In this document: piece by piece, positions 39,902-48,734 of the stretch
Layout of the letters: each line of letters opens with the position of its first letter
Position numbering within the stretch: position 1 is the stretch's first letter
DNA from: an uncultured Prevotellaceae bacterium
Lineage (GTDB): Bacteria; Bacteroidota; Bacteroidia; Bacteroidales; Bacteroidaceae
NCBI GenBank assembly: GCA_900318885.1
Contig: ONMN01000003.1
Span: 62,001 to 126,000, forward strand
Direction of reading: 5' to 3'
Length of the DNA: 64,000 bases
Made by a program: the position numbers and the translations under genes
Notes under the pieces: model-generated
Seen by the model: the letters and a program-made list of their open reading frames with translations, nothing else
Databases searched by the model: none
What the model was told of the DNA's origin: nothing

Positions 39902-41256
39902 AGATTGTTATCGCTGGTGCAGGAGCCGTAGGAACACATCTGGCAAAATTGCTGTCTCGCGACCATCAGGACTGCGTTTTGATAGACGAGAACGCCTCAC
40001 GACTGGGTGATCTCGACAGTCGCTACGACATTATGACTCTGCAGGGGCGTACTACCAGCATCAATACGCTGAAGGACGCCGGCATAGAACATGCTGACCT
40101 CTTCGTTGGTGTCACACCAGATGAGAGCCGCAATATGACGGCCTGTATGATTGCCCATGCTTTGGGTGCAAAAAAGACGGTGGCACGCATTGACAATTTC
40201 GAATACCTCGACCCATCCCGTAAGGAACTCTTCAACCAGATGGGCATCAATTCACTCATCTTCCCAGAGGTGCTTGCAGCAGCTGACATTACCAACGGAC
40301 TCAAGATGTCGTGGGTAAGACAGCGCTGGGACTTGCATGGCGGCGACCTCGTCATGCTTGGTGTCAAGCTTCGCGAAACTTGCGAGATACTGAACCAACC
40401 TCTGAAAGACCTGTGCGGACCTGACGATCCTTACCATGTGGTGGCCATCAAACGCAAAGGAGAGACGCTTATCCCTGGTGGTAATGACGTACTGGAGAAC
40501 AATGACCTCGCCTATTTTATGACCACAAGGGAGTATATCCCCTACATACGCCAGATTTCCGGCAAGGAGCATTATGCTGATGTCAAGAATGTCATCATCA
40601 TGGGTGGAGGACGTACTGCCGTCCGACTGGCTAAGGTCGCACCAGACTATATGGACCTGAAAATCATTGAGCAGGACGAACAACGCTGTGAGCACCTGAA
40701 CTCAAAGTTAGCTGACACGGATGTAATGGTTATCCACGGTGACGGACGCGACATCGGTTTGCTACAGGAAGAAGGCATACACAACACCCAAGCTTTCGTG
40801 GCACTGACCGGTAATGCCGAAACGAACATCCTAGCCTGTCTGACTGCCAAACGACTCGGTGTAAGGAAGACCGTTGCCATGGTTGAGAATCTTGACTATG
40901 TAGAGATGGCTGAGAGTCTTGATATCGGCACCATCATCAATAAGAAAACGCTGGCAGCAAGCCATATTTACCAGATGATGCTTGATGCTGATGTTTCGAA
41001 CGTACGAAGCCTCATGCTCGTTGATGCCGATGTAGCAGAGTTTACTGCAGCCGAAGGTTCAAAGGTCACTAAGAAGTCTGTTAAGGAGTTAGGTCTTCCG
41101 GCTGGAGCCACTATCGGTGGTCTGGTTCGTGGCGATCAGGGTATTCTCGTCAATGGTAATACTCGTATCGAAGCAGGCGATGCTGTCATGGTATTCTGCC
41201 ATGAGCAGAACTTGAAAAAAGTTGAAAAATACTTCAAAGCCAACGTGCTATGGTAA
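39898..41256 (+). CDS. trkA: Trk potassium-uptake regulatory protein TrkA
   Basis: 452 residues with two NAD-binding RCK_N domains ([19 protein letters not shown] and [18 protein letters not shown]) each followed by an RCK_C domain. It gates TrkH from the cytoplasmic face in response to nucleotide. It overlaps dxs by 4 bases and trkH by 7. Confidence 0.95.
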   Translation: MKIVIAGAGAVGTHLAKLLSRDHQDCVLIDENASRLGDLDSRYDIMTLQGRTTSINTLKDAGIEHADLFVGVTPDESRNMTACMIAHALGAKKTVARIDNFEYLDPSRKELFNQMGINSLIFPEVLAAADITNGLKMSWVRQRWDLHGGDLVMLGVKLRETCEILNQPLKDLCGPDDPYHVVAIKRKGETLIPGGNDVLENNDLAYFMTTREYIPYIRQISGKEHYADVKNVIIMGGGRTAVRLAKVAPDYMDLKIIEQDEQRCEHLNSKLADTDVMVIHGDGRDIGLLQEEGIHNTQAFVALTGNAETNILACLTAKRLGVRKTVAMVENLDYVEMAESLDIGTIINKKTLAASHIYQMMLDADVSNVRSLMLVDADVAEFTAAEGSKVTKKSVKELGLPAGATIGGLVRGDQGILVNGNTRIEAGDAVMVFCHEQNLKKVEKYFKANVLW

Positions 41257-42710
41257 ATTTCCCTCTGGTATACAAGATCATAGGCTCGCTGCTATTCCTG
41301 TTGGGCTTTATGCTGGCTATCTGTGTAGGAGTTTCGGCCTACTACAAGGAGGACGACCTGCTGTCGTTCCTCATTGCCACCATTCTCACCATCAGTGCGG
41401 GCTTCATCTTCAAATACCTGGGACGTAATGCCAATAACAACCTTAGTCGTCGCGACAGCTATTTCCTCGTTACCTCAGCATGGATTATCTTCTCGATTTT
41501 CGGTATGCTACCCTTCCTCGTCGGAGGCTTTATTCCCAATGTCACTGACGCATTCTTTGAGACGATGTCAGGCTTTACGACGACAGGCGCAACAATTCTC
41601 AGCAATGTAGAGAGTCTGCCACACGGCATTCTATACTGGCGCACCCAGACACAGTGGATTGGAGGTCTGGGAATTGTATTCTTCACCATCGCCATTCTAC
41701 CCTCAATGGTAGGTAGCGGCAGTGTGAAGGTGTTCTCTGCAGAGGCAACAGGACCGATACGTTCGAAGATGCATCCGCGATTGTCGACAATGGCGAAATG
41801 GATCTGGACAATCTATCTGGGACTCACCATCGCCTGTATCCTGTCATTCTACCTCTGTGGCATGGACTGGTTCGATAGCATCAACTATGCCATGACGACG
41901 ACAGCGACAGGCGGTTTCTCCACCCATAACGACAGTACAGCCCACTTTGACTCACCGTCCATCGACTATGTCTGTATTCTTTACCAGTTCTTAGCCGGTA
42001 TCAATTTCGCCATGCTCTATATGGCTATCTTCAAACTGAAGGTCGTAGCGCTGTTCAAGAGTTCTGAGTTCAAGCTCTACATCTTCCTCATCACCATAAC
42101 GACCTTGTTTATCAGCTATCTGCTGATGTCACGCAATGGTTACGGTATGGAGCATGCCTTCCGTTCGGCTCTATTCCAAGTTGTATCGTTTATGACTACA
42201 ACTGGTCTCTTCAACGACGACGTATCCCACTGGCCACACATTACGTGGGTCATTCTGGGCTGTCTGATGTTCATTGGTGCTTGTTCAGGTTCCACAACAG
42301 GTGGTTTCAAGTGTATTCGCAGCGTAATGATTTTCAAGGTGCTGCGTAACGAATTCCGTAAGATTTTACACCCCAATGCCGTGTTACCTGTCAAGATAAA
42401 CGGACAAGCCATATCACAGCAAAGACTCTCCACCCTATTGGCTTTCTTTGCCATCTTTTCTATCATGGTCCTGATATCTGCCACCGTCATGATTGTCTCA
42501 GGCATTGACCATACCAACGCCATAGCCATAGCTCTGAGCCTTATCAGTAATGTTGGTCCATCACTTGAATACGAGGTGGGACCCTCGATGTCGTGGAGCG
42601 AGATGCCGGAATATATCAAGTGGACTTGTTCGTTCCTCATGCTCGTAGGCCGTCTTGAAATCATGTCTGTGCTGGTACTCTTTACCCGCGCTTTCTGGAA
42701 AGAAAATTAA
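41250..42710 (+). CDS. trkH: Trk potassium-uptake membrane protein TrkH
   Basis: 486 residues, ten or more membrane helices and the four P-loop motifs: FTTTGATIL, TTATGGFSTHN, TTTGLFNDD and ISNVGPS. It takes up potassium together with TrkA encoded immediately upstream. The last helix pair ends in ALFTRAFW-like sequence (VLFTRAFWKEN). Confidence 0.95.
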   Translation: MVNFPLVYKIIGSLLFLLGFMLAICVGVSAYYKEDDLLSFLIATILTISAGFIFKYLGRNANNNLSRRDSYFLVTSAWIIFSIFGMLPFLVGGFIPNVTDAFFETMSGFTTTGATILSNVESLPHGILYWRTQTQWIGGLGIVFFTIAILPSMVGSGSVKVFSAEATGPIRSKMHPRLSTMAKWIWTIYLGLTIACILSFYLCGMDWFDSINYAMTTTATGGFSTHNDSTAHFDSPSIDYVCILYQFLAGINFAMLYMAIFKLKVVALFKSSEFKLYIFLITITTLFISYLLMSRNGYGMEHAFRSALFQVVSFMTTTGLFNDDVSHWPHITWVILGCLMFIGACSGSTTGGFKCIRSVMIFKVLRNEFRKILHPNAVLPVKINGQAISQQRLSTLLAFFAIFSIMVLISATVMIVSGIDHTNAIAIALSLISNVGPSLEYEVGPSMSWSEMPEYIKWTCSFLMLVGRLEIMSVLVLFTRAFWKEN

Positions 42711-42717
42711 TATTCAT

Positions 42718-43617
42718 ATGAAATACTACAAATTCACTCCCCTTCTTAAAACCCTTATCTGGGGCACCGAGAGCTGGCTGTTTTCCGGTGTTCCCGGTAA
42801 CGAGACACTCTGCGAAGGGAAAAATATCAACGAACTCGTTCACGAAGAAAAAGAAGCCCTCGTAGGTGAGGCTAACTACAAGCGCTTTGGCGACGAGTTC
42901 CCCCTGCTCGTCAAATTCATTGACGCACACCGAGACCTGAGCATACAGGTACATCCTAATGACGAGATAGCTCGTCAGCAGGGTAAGGACAAAGGCAAGA
43001 CAGAGATGTGGTACGTGTTGGAGTCCGCCCCTGAGGCTAGTCTATACAATGGACTGAAAATACACCTCACCCCTGACGAGTATAAGAATATGGTGGAACA
43101 AAAGACCATCTGCGACGCCTTGGCCAAATACACCGTCAAGGATGGGGACTGCTTCTTTATTCCCGCAGGACGCATTCATGCCATCCTTAGCGGCTGCTAT
43201 CTGTTGGAAATCCAGCAGACCAGTGATGTCACCTATCGCATTTATGACTACGACCGCCTCGACAAAGATGGGAAACCACGCCAGTTGCACATCAAGGAAG
43301 CCGCTGAGTCAATAGACTACACGGTATATTCCGACTACCAGACCCATTATACGCCACGCAAGGACGAAGGGGTTGCGCTGATAGAGTGTCCTTACTTCAA
43401 TACCGCTGTCTACGACCTGACAGAACCCATGGAGATAGACTATTCCGAGCTCGATTCGTTTGTTATTCTCATTGGCTTGAAAGGGGAAGGTACACTGACC
43501 ATCGACGATGAGGAGACGACCTTACGTGCTGGCGAGAGTATCCTGATTCCCGCCACAGCGAAGGTGGTTCGCAGCGAGGGTACTATCAAGTTCCTGGAGA
43601 CGTACGTACTTTCGTGA
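42718..43617 (+). CDS. manA: mannose-6-phosphate isomerase, class I, short form
   Basis: 299 residues from ATG 42718, eight bases after trkH. Zinc-site motifs LSIQVHPND and GKTEMWYVLE, then CFFIPAGRIHAI and LLEIQQTSDVTYRIYDYDR. It interconverts mannose-6-P and fructose-6-P. This is the roughly 300-residue form common in Firmicutes and Bacteroidetes. Its 3' end overlaps the convergent DUF4435 gene by 32 bases. Confidence 0.93.
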   Translation: MKYYKFTPLLKTLIWGTESWLFSGVPGNETLCEGKNINELVHEEKEALVGEANYKRFGDEFPLLVKFIDAHRDLSIQVHPNDEIARQQGKDKGKTEMWYVLESAPEASLYNGLKIHLTPDEYKNMVEQKTICDALAKYTVKDGDCFFIPAGRIHAILSGCYLLEIQQTSDVTYRIYDYDRLDKDGKPRQLHIKEAAESIDYTVYSDYQTHYTPRKDEGVALIECPYFNTAVYDLTEPMEIDYSELDSFVILIGLKGEGTLTIDDEETTLRAGESILIPATAKVVRSEGTIKFLETYVLS

Positions 43618-44587
43618 GATATTGTTCCAAATCCCGCTGAATACGACGGAATTGTTCTGAAAGGATATATCCCATATTCTTTTTCAGCGTTTGTCTGATG
43701 TCCAATACCGAATGTTCGTAGCACGACATCTCGTTCTGCCGTTGAGTAAAATGACGTGCCGTACGCGATATCTCATCCTGACGTTCCTGACGCAGTCGGT
43801 TGCACACCTTATTTAATATAGGGACAACGACATTGTCAAATAAATGATGCCCTTGAATATAAAGATAGGTAGTTTGGGGAGTCACACCTAAAGACTTTAT
43901 ACTTTCCCTCGTCTTCAGGTATTCTGCCTTATTATCAGGAAACTCCGCCTGCAACTGACGTATCTTTACACTAACCTTATGGCGTAAATTGTCGAGGGAT
44001 GGCTGGGGATTCTGCACATTAAAGCCACCAGGATCGGCTATACGATTAAAATCAGAAAGCGAGAATTGGTTGTGCTTCCCTACCCGATATGCCCATACCG
44101 ACCATACGAACAAAGGGAAAAGAATTTCAGAATACTGACGCATGTAATCCTCGAAATCGAAATACCGGCGGTCGTTCAGCGTCACAGCCACGCAAACATC
44201 ATGAAGTGAAGGAGCATAACACTGCAGGCTCTCAATGGCATAGGCATAAGTATGGAACACATAGGGATTTTCTAGTACTTTTCGTGACTGCAAAGTAGCA
44301 CCTTGCAACAAGTAGTCGAAGTCGGCATCGACACAAGCTATCATCGCCTCACCCAGTCCAGCCATCAGCGCAGCCTTCTTGCCGCGTTCCAGTTTCCTAT
44401 GCGACGGCAACATCACCTCGAAGTAACGATGTTCATTTTCAAAGCGCGTCAATACAGTACGCCAGAAGAAAATATCATCGTAGCTTTCGACATAGGCTAC
44501 TATCCTACGTCGTGCCTGCTTCGACTTCAACTGATTGGCAGCCTCGAAGTAGCGGCTATTGAGGTTGTCTCTTAGTTTACTGGGCAT
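43586..44587 (-). CDS. DUF4435 (TOPRIM-like) protein, partner of the adjacent ATPase
   Basis: 333 residues from ATG 44587 (a GTG at 44632 would add 15). N-terminal TOPRIM-like core: RRIVAYVESYDDIFFW with Glu34, and MIACVDADFDYLL with Asp87/Asp89, the acidic residues expected in OLD-family nuclease/TOPRIM folds. DUF4435 is the AriB effector family of the PARIS anti-phage system, and also occurs in other ATPase-linked pairs. The C-terminal part is helical and charged. It follows the ATPase gene by 28 bases on the same strand. Nuclease activity is inferred from motifs. Confidence 0.78.
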   Translation of the reverse strand: MPSKLRDNLNSRYFEAANQLKSKQARRRIVAYVESYDDIFFWRTVLTRFENEHRYFEVMLPSHRKLERGKKAALMAGLGEAMIACVDADFDYLLQGATLQSRKVLENPYVFHTYAYAIESLQCYAPSLHDVCVAVTLNDRRYFDFEDYMRQYSEILFPLFVWSVWAYRVGKHNQFSLSDFNRIADPGGFNVQNPQPSLDNLRHKVSVKIRQLQAEFPDNKAEYLKTRESIKSLGVTPQTTYLYIQGHHLFDNVVVPILNKVCNRLRQERQDEISRTARHFTQRQNEMSCYEHSVLDIRQTLKKNMGYILSEQFRRIQRDLEQYLTKVRTSPGT

Positions 44588-44615
44588 ACGAGATATCCTA
44601 GAACTTCCAAATCTA

Positions 44616-45419
44616 CTAGAGCGTAATATCACTCACTTCCGTCACATTATCCATCCAGCCATTCATAATGACAGCTGGCGAGTGGGTCGTCAGGATAATC
44701 TGCACGTTAGGATTCAGTTCCACAATCAGTTCAATGAGCCGCTTCTGCCATTCTATGTGCAAGCTTACTTCCGGCTCATCCATAAAGAGCACATAGGGTT
44801 GTTGGTCCTCGACGAGTACCGTCAGCAAGATAGCTAGCATCTGCTTCTCTCCGCTTGACAACTGATAAGGCACCAACGTCTCACCAATCTGCGAGAAACG
44901 TATCTCGTTTTCCGTCCTCACGATCTTCTTACCCGTCTCTTCAAACAAGTCGTCGACCATATCCTGGAAACGAGTCTTCGACTGCGACAAGTGCTGAGCA
45001 GCATCGGTATTACCCTGCTGTAACTCGGTAATGATGCGGTTACCGATATTCACTTGATAGTCCAGATACTTACGCTGCAGATGATAGAGCTGGAAGTCAA
45101 GGGCAGAGCGTATGCGTGTGTCCACCAAATTCAGCGTCTCGTTATCGAGCATCGGTGAGTCCAGCGAACGGATAATGTCGAAACGCACATGGGTAGCATC
45201 TGCAGGTTCAGCAGTGATGTGTACACCCTTTAGGAGATGGTTCACCAAATCACCATTGGTACAGATGCTCTTGAATACCTTATTTAATATAGTACTCTTG
45301 CCCACGCCATTGATTCCACTGAGGATATTCACATGTGGGTCGAGCGTCCACAGGATATGCTTCTTACCGCTCCAAAGAGCATCAATTTCTATCTGTTTGA
45401 TACATGTCGCGTACTTCAT
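44616..45419 (-). CDS. ABC-type/AAA ATPase, partner of the DUF4435 gene
   Basis: 267 residues from ATG 45419, only 17 bases after the -7 box. Walker A SGINGVGKST (Lys41), ABC signature YQLSSGEKQMLAILL, Walker B YVLFMDEPEVSLH, H-loop LTTHSP. This is the SMC/OLD/RecF class, without membrane segments. It is shorter than the 400-plus residues I expect for AriA of known PARIS systems. Together with the DUF4435 gene it forms a two-gene operon resembling PARIS or OLD-type defence; a housekeeping role in DNA repair or stress is the alternative. Confidence 0.85.
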   Translation of the reverse strand: MKYATCIKQIEIDALWSGKKHILWTLDPHVNILSGINGVGKSTILNKVFKSICTNGDLVNHLLKGVHITAEPADATHVRFDIIRSLDSPMLDNETLNLVDTRIRSALDFQLYHLQRKYLDYQVNIGNRIITELQQGNTDAAQHLSQSKTRFQDMVDDLFEETGKKIVRTENEIRFSQIGETLVPYQLSSGEKQMLAILLTVLVEDQQPYVLFMDEPEVSLHIEWQKRLIELIVELNPNVQIILTTHSPAVIMNGWMDNVTEVSDITL

Positions 45420-45435
45420 AGTCGTAAGTTTTGTG

Positions 45436-45466
45436 CAAATATAGTGTTTTTTTTTGAAATGACAAA
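45436..45466 (-). promoter_or_regulatory. promoter of the ATPase-DUF4435 operon, TTTG-N19-TATATTTG
   Basis: On the minus strand TTTG at 45466-45463 and TATATTTG at 45443-45436, spacing 19. It is interlocked with the EamA promoter on the other strand. Confidence 0.85.
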
Positions 45467-45483
45467 AAAAAACACTAATTTTG
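45453..45483 (+). promoter_or_regulatory. promoter of the EamA transporter gene, TTTG-N19-TAATTTTG
   Basis: TTTG at 45453-45456 and TAATTTTG at 45476-45483, spacing 19, six bases before the ATG at 45489, so the mRNA is nearly leaderless. Confidence 0.85.
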
Positions 45484-45488
45484 CACCC

Positions 45489-46421
45489 ATGAAAGAAAAC
45501 AAAGCACTCATTGCGCACTTGAGTATGTTCGGAGCCTGTGCCGGTTGGGGACTGATGGCCCCTATCGGAAAGGACGCTATGACACATGGCTTCGACGGCA
45601 TCACAATGGTTACCTTTCGCGTTGTTGGAGCCTGTCTGCTGTTCTGGATAGCCTCTATCTTTGCGAAGAAGGAATATGTTCCCACGAAGGACAAACTGAT
45701 GTTTATCGGAGCTGCCGTCTTCGGATTGGTGTGCAACCAGTGTTGCTATACGATTGGACTGAGCATCACGTCACCCATCAATGCCTCTATCGTCACCACA
45801 TCCATGCCAATCTTCGCCATGATTCTGGCAGCACTCATCCTAAAGGAGCCTATCACTAGCAAGAAAGCACTGGGTGTATTGATGGGGTGCAGTGGTGCTT
45901 TGATACTGATTCTGACCTCCGCAGCCCATGCTGATGGCAAGGTGGGCGATATCCGTGGCGACCTGCTATGCCTATTTGCCCAATTCTCGTTTGCCTTGTA
46001 CCTATCACTATTTAACCCGCTTATCCGACGATATAACGTGTTTACCATCAATAAGTACATGTTTTCGTGGGCCACGCTAATGCTGCTCCCCTTTACCTTT
46101 GGGCACGTGAAGGAGGTGGTATGGGGAAAAGTCATACCTGCAACATCGTGGTGGGAAGTAGCCTATGTGGTTTGCATAGGGACGTTCTTCGGCTATATTC
46201 TGACTATGATAGGCCAACGTACACTCCGTCCAACGGTGGTCTCGGTATATAATTATGTACAGCCTATCGTCTCAGTAGCAGCCTCATTGCTGATGGGCAT
46301 TGGTATCCTGAAACCCACCCATGCACTGGCAGTCGTATTGGTATTTGGCGGTGTCTGGCTGGTAACGAAATCGAAGTCACGAGCCGATATGGAAAAAGAA
46401 AGAGCTAAGAAAAACTCTTAG
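45489..46421 (+). CDS. EamA/DMT-family transporter
   Basis: 310 residues with ten predicted membrane helices in two EamA repeats (GACAGWGLMAPIGKDAM at the start of the first, LLCLFAQFSFALYLSLF at the second). Inner-membrane metabolite exporter of unknown substrate. The start is fixed by the promoter at 45453-45483; the longer ORF would begin inside the divergent gene. The tail is lysine-rich. Confidence 0.88.
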   Translation: MKENKALIAHLSMFGACAGWGLMAPIGKDAMTHGFDGITMVTFRVVGACLLFWIASIFAKKEYVPTKDKLMFIGAAVFGLVCNQCCYTIGLSITSPINASIVTTSMPIFAMILAALILKEPITSKKALGVLMGCSGALILILTSAAHADGKVGDIRGDLLCLFAQFSFALYLSLFNPLIRRYNVFTINKYMFSWATLMLLPFTFGHVKEVVWGKVIPATSWWEVAYVVCIGTFFGYILTMIGQRTLRPTVVSVYNYVQPIVSVAASLLMGIGILKPTHALAVVLVFGGVWLVTKSKSRADMEKERAKKNS

Positions 46422-46449
46422 CTCTTTACTTATCATTTGATTTCTCACT

Positions 46450-47091
46450 TCAATATCGGTCACCCAATTCTGTCATCCAGAAATCCTGAAGGTATATCTC
46501 AAATATCAGCGTACTGTATGCAGGTATTACAGATGATGACGACTGCGTAGTACCATAGCCCAACTGATAAGGAACAATCACTATCCAGCCCTCTCCTCGG
46601 TGCATATGCTGCAAGGCCGTCGAGAATCCGGCAAGAATACTCCCATTCACCTTGAACCTGGCAGGAACGTCCACTTCTGGGTCGAAACTGTCCGTAGACA
46701 TATAGCTACGATCGAACTGATAGCCTTCTGGATAGTGTTGCGTTGGAATCAGACTTCCACTATAATGAACAGCGACAGAATCGGTATACTGTGGGGTATT
46801 ATCTGTCCACGCTTCCTCATTTTTAAGTACCTTATATGCCAAGATACAATTGGTAGGTGCTATGTCCTCGAGTTTCATATCACCAGGCATCGACCAACAG
46901 GGGATGACAAGCATATCAGAAGCCTCACCCTTACTCTTGTACTCCTGCAGGTATTGCTCATAGTGCTGCTGGAAGTAGGTCTCGTTTCTGTTCTGCCAGT
47001 TATCAAACTCCAGATCGGTTTCATCGGTCTCACTGCACGACACAAAGCCGAGCAGTGAGATACCAATCAGTAGATAGTGCTTGATCTTCAT
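46450..47091 (-). CDS. FKBP-type peptidyl-prolyl isomerase lipoprotein
   Basis: 213 residues with lipobox LLGFVSC. A helical stretch is followed by an FKBP domain: DSVAVHYSGSLIP, EGYQFDRSY, FKVNGSILAGFSTALQHM, and GWIVIVPYQLGYG, IPAYSTLIFEIYL. It catalyses proline isomerisation during folding of exported proteins, likely in the periplasm. It follows glyS by 8 bases, probably in one transcript. Confidence 0.88.
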   Translation of the reverse strand: MKIKHYLLIGISLLGFVSCSETDETDLEFDNWQNRNETYFQQHYEQYLQEYKSKGEASDMLVIPCWSMPGDMKLEDIAPTNCILAYKVLKNEEAWTDNTPQYTDSVAVHYSGSLIPTQHYPEGYQFDRSYMSTDSFDPEVDVPARFKVNGSILAGFSTALQHMHRGEGWIVIVPYQLGYGTTQSSSSVIPAYSTLIFEIYLQDFWMTELGDRY

Positions 47092-47099
47092 TTTTTTTC

Positions 47100-48641
47100 T
47101 TACTGCAGTTTCTTCAAAAGACTTGCAATGCTCACCTTATCCTCGATGATACCATTGAGCTCGCTGATAGCCACGCGCTCCTGCTCCATCGTGTCGCGGA
47201 AACGCAGAGTGACGCAACCATCGTTCAGCGTGTCGTGGTCAACGGTGACGCAGTACGGCGTGCCGATGGCATCCTGACGACGATAACGCTTACCGATGCT
47301 GTCCTTCTCGTCATACTGGCAGTTAAAGTGGAACTTCAGCTGGTCGATGATCTCACGGGCCTTCTCAGGCAGACCGTCCTTCTTCACCAGCGGCATCACG
47401 GCACACTTGACAGGAGCCAGGGCTGCGGGCAACTTCAGGACCACGCGGGTCTCGCCGTTTTCCAGCTTCTCCTCCTCGAAGGCGTGGCACATGATGCTCA
47501 GGAACATACGGTCAACACCAATGGATGTCTCGATGACATACGGCGTATAGCTCTCGTTGGTCTGAGGATCGAAGTATTTGATGCTCTTGCCGGAGTACTT
47601 CTCATGCTGGCTCAGGTCGAAGTTCGTGCGGCTGTGGATACCCTCCACCTCCTTGAAGCCAAACGGCATTTTAAATTCGATATCGGTAGCGGCATTGGCA
47701 TAGTGGGCCAGCTTGTCGTGGTCGTGGAAACGATAGTTCTCAGCGCCGAAGCCCAAAGCCTGGTGCCACTTCATACGCGTCTCCTTCCACTTCGGGAACC
47801 ACTCCAGCTCTGTGCCAGGCTGTACGAAGAACTGCATCTCCATCTGCTCGAACTCCCTCATACGGAAGATGAACTGACGAGCCACAATCTCGTTACGGAA
47901 AGCCTTACCAATCTGTGCGATACCGAAAGGAATCTTCATACGACCGGTCTTCTGCACGTTCAGGTAGTTCACGAAGATACCCTGAGCAGTCTCAGGACGC
48001 AGGTAGATCTTCATCGAAGCATCGGCACTGGCACCCATCTCAGTAGAGAACATCAGGTTGAACTGACGCACGTCCGTCCAGTTGCGGGTTCCGCTGATAG
48101 GACATACGATTTCCTCGTCGAGGATGATCTGCTTCAGCTCGTCGAGATCCGGACCCTGCATGGCAGCAGCATAACGGGCATGGAGAGCGTCGCGCTTCTC
48201 CTTCGTCTCCTTCACACGCTCCGAAGTCTCCAAATATTTAGCCTCGTCGAAACTGTCGCCAAAGCGCTTGCGAGCCTTCTCCACTTCCTTCTGGATCTTC
48301 TCGTCGTACTTGGCAATCTGGTCCTCAATCAGTACATCAGCACGATAGCGCTTCTTCGAGTCGCGGTTGTCAATCAAGGGATCGTTGAAAGCATCCACGT
48401 GTCCAGATGCCTTCCATATGGTGGGGTGCATGAAGATAGCCGAGTCGATACCTACGATATTCTCGTGAAGCATCGTCATGGCCTTCCACCAATACTGCTT
48501 AATGTTATTCTTCAACTCAACACCGTTCTGACCGTAGTCATAAACGGCACCTAAACCATCGTAAATCTCACTTGAGGGGAACACAAAGCCATACTCCTTA
48601 CAGTGGCTCACGATCTTCTTAAATACATCTTCTTGTGCCAT
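47100..48641 (-). CDS. glyS: glycyl-tRNA synthetase, class II, alpha2 type
   Basis: 513 residues. Starts with VSHCKEYGFVFPSSEIYDGLGAVYDYGQNG, class II motif 2 FRNEIVARQFIFRMREFEQMEMQFFV, motif 3 ETSIGVDRMFLSIM, and an anticodon-binding C-terminal domain (PALAPVKCAVMPLV). It charges tRNA-Gly. This is the single-chain form used by Bacteroidetes and eukaryotes. A TACCTTTG -7 box at 48679-48672 precedes it. Confidence 0.96.
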   Translation of the reverse strand: MAQEDVFKKIVSHCKEYGFVFPSSEIYDGLGAVYDYGQNGVELKNNIKQYWWKAMTMLHENIVGIDSAIFMHPTIWKASGHVDAFNDPLIDNRDSKKRYRADVLIEDQIAKYDEKIQKEVEKARKRFGDSFDEAKYLETSERVKETKEKRDALHARYAAAMQGPDLDELKQIILDEEIVCPISGTRNWTDVRQFNLMFSTEMGASADASMKIYLRPETAQGIFVNYLNVQKTGRMKIPFGIAQIGKAFRNEIVARQFIFRMREFEQMEMQFFVQPGTELEWFPKWKETRMKWHQALGFGAENYRFHDHDKLAHYANAATDIEFKMPFGFKEVEGIHSRTNFDLSQHEKYSGKSIKYFDPQTNESYTPYVIETSIGVDRMFLSIMCHAFEEEKLENGETRVVLKLPAALAPVKCAVMPLVKKDGLPEKAREIIDQLKFHFNCQYDEKDSIGKRYRRQDAIGTPYCVTVDHDTLNDGCVTLRFRDTMEQERVAISELNGIIEDKVSIASLLKKLQ

Positions 48642-48701
48642 AAAAACTTAATAATTTCGAAATTATGGCTGCAAAGGTACTGCTTTTTGATGAAAAAGTC
48701 G

Positions 48702-48709
48702 TATCTTTG
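48702..48709 (+). promoter_or_regulatory. candidate -7 element (TATCTTTG) of the parC operon
   Basis: TAnnTTTG match 26 bases before ATG 48735; no TTTG at the right distance upstream. Confidence 0.55.
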
Positions 48710-48734
48710 CAACATTATTTAATATAATTACCTA

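Noticed and set aside
47235..48554. A 439-residue open frame on the plus strand
   Set aside because: It lies entirely opposite glyS, which has full family motifs; the frame has no recognisable domain and reflects codon bias of glyS.
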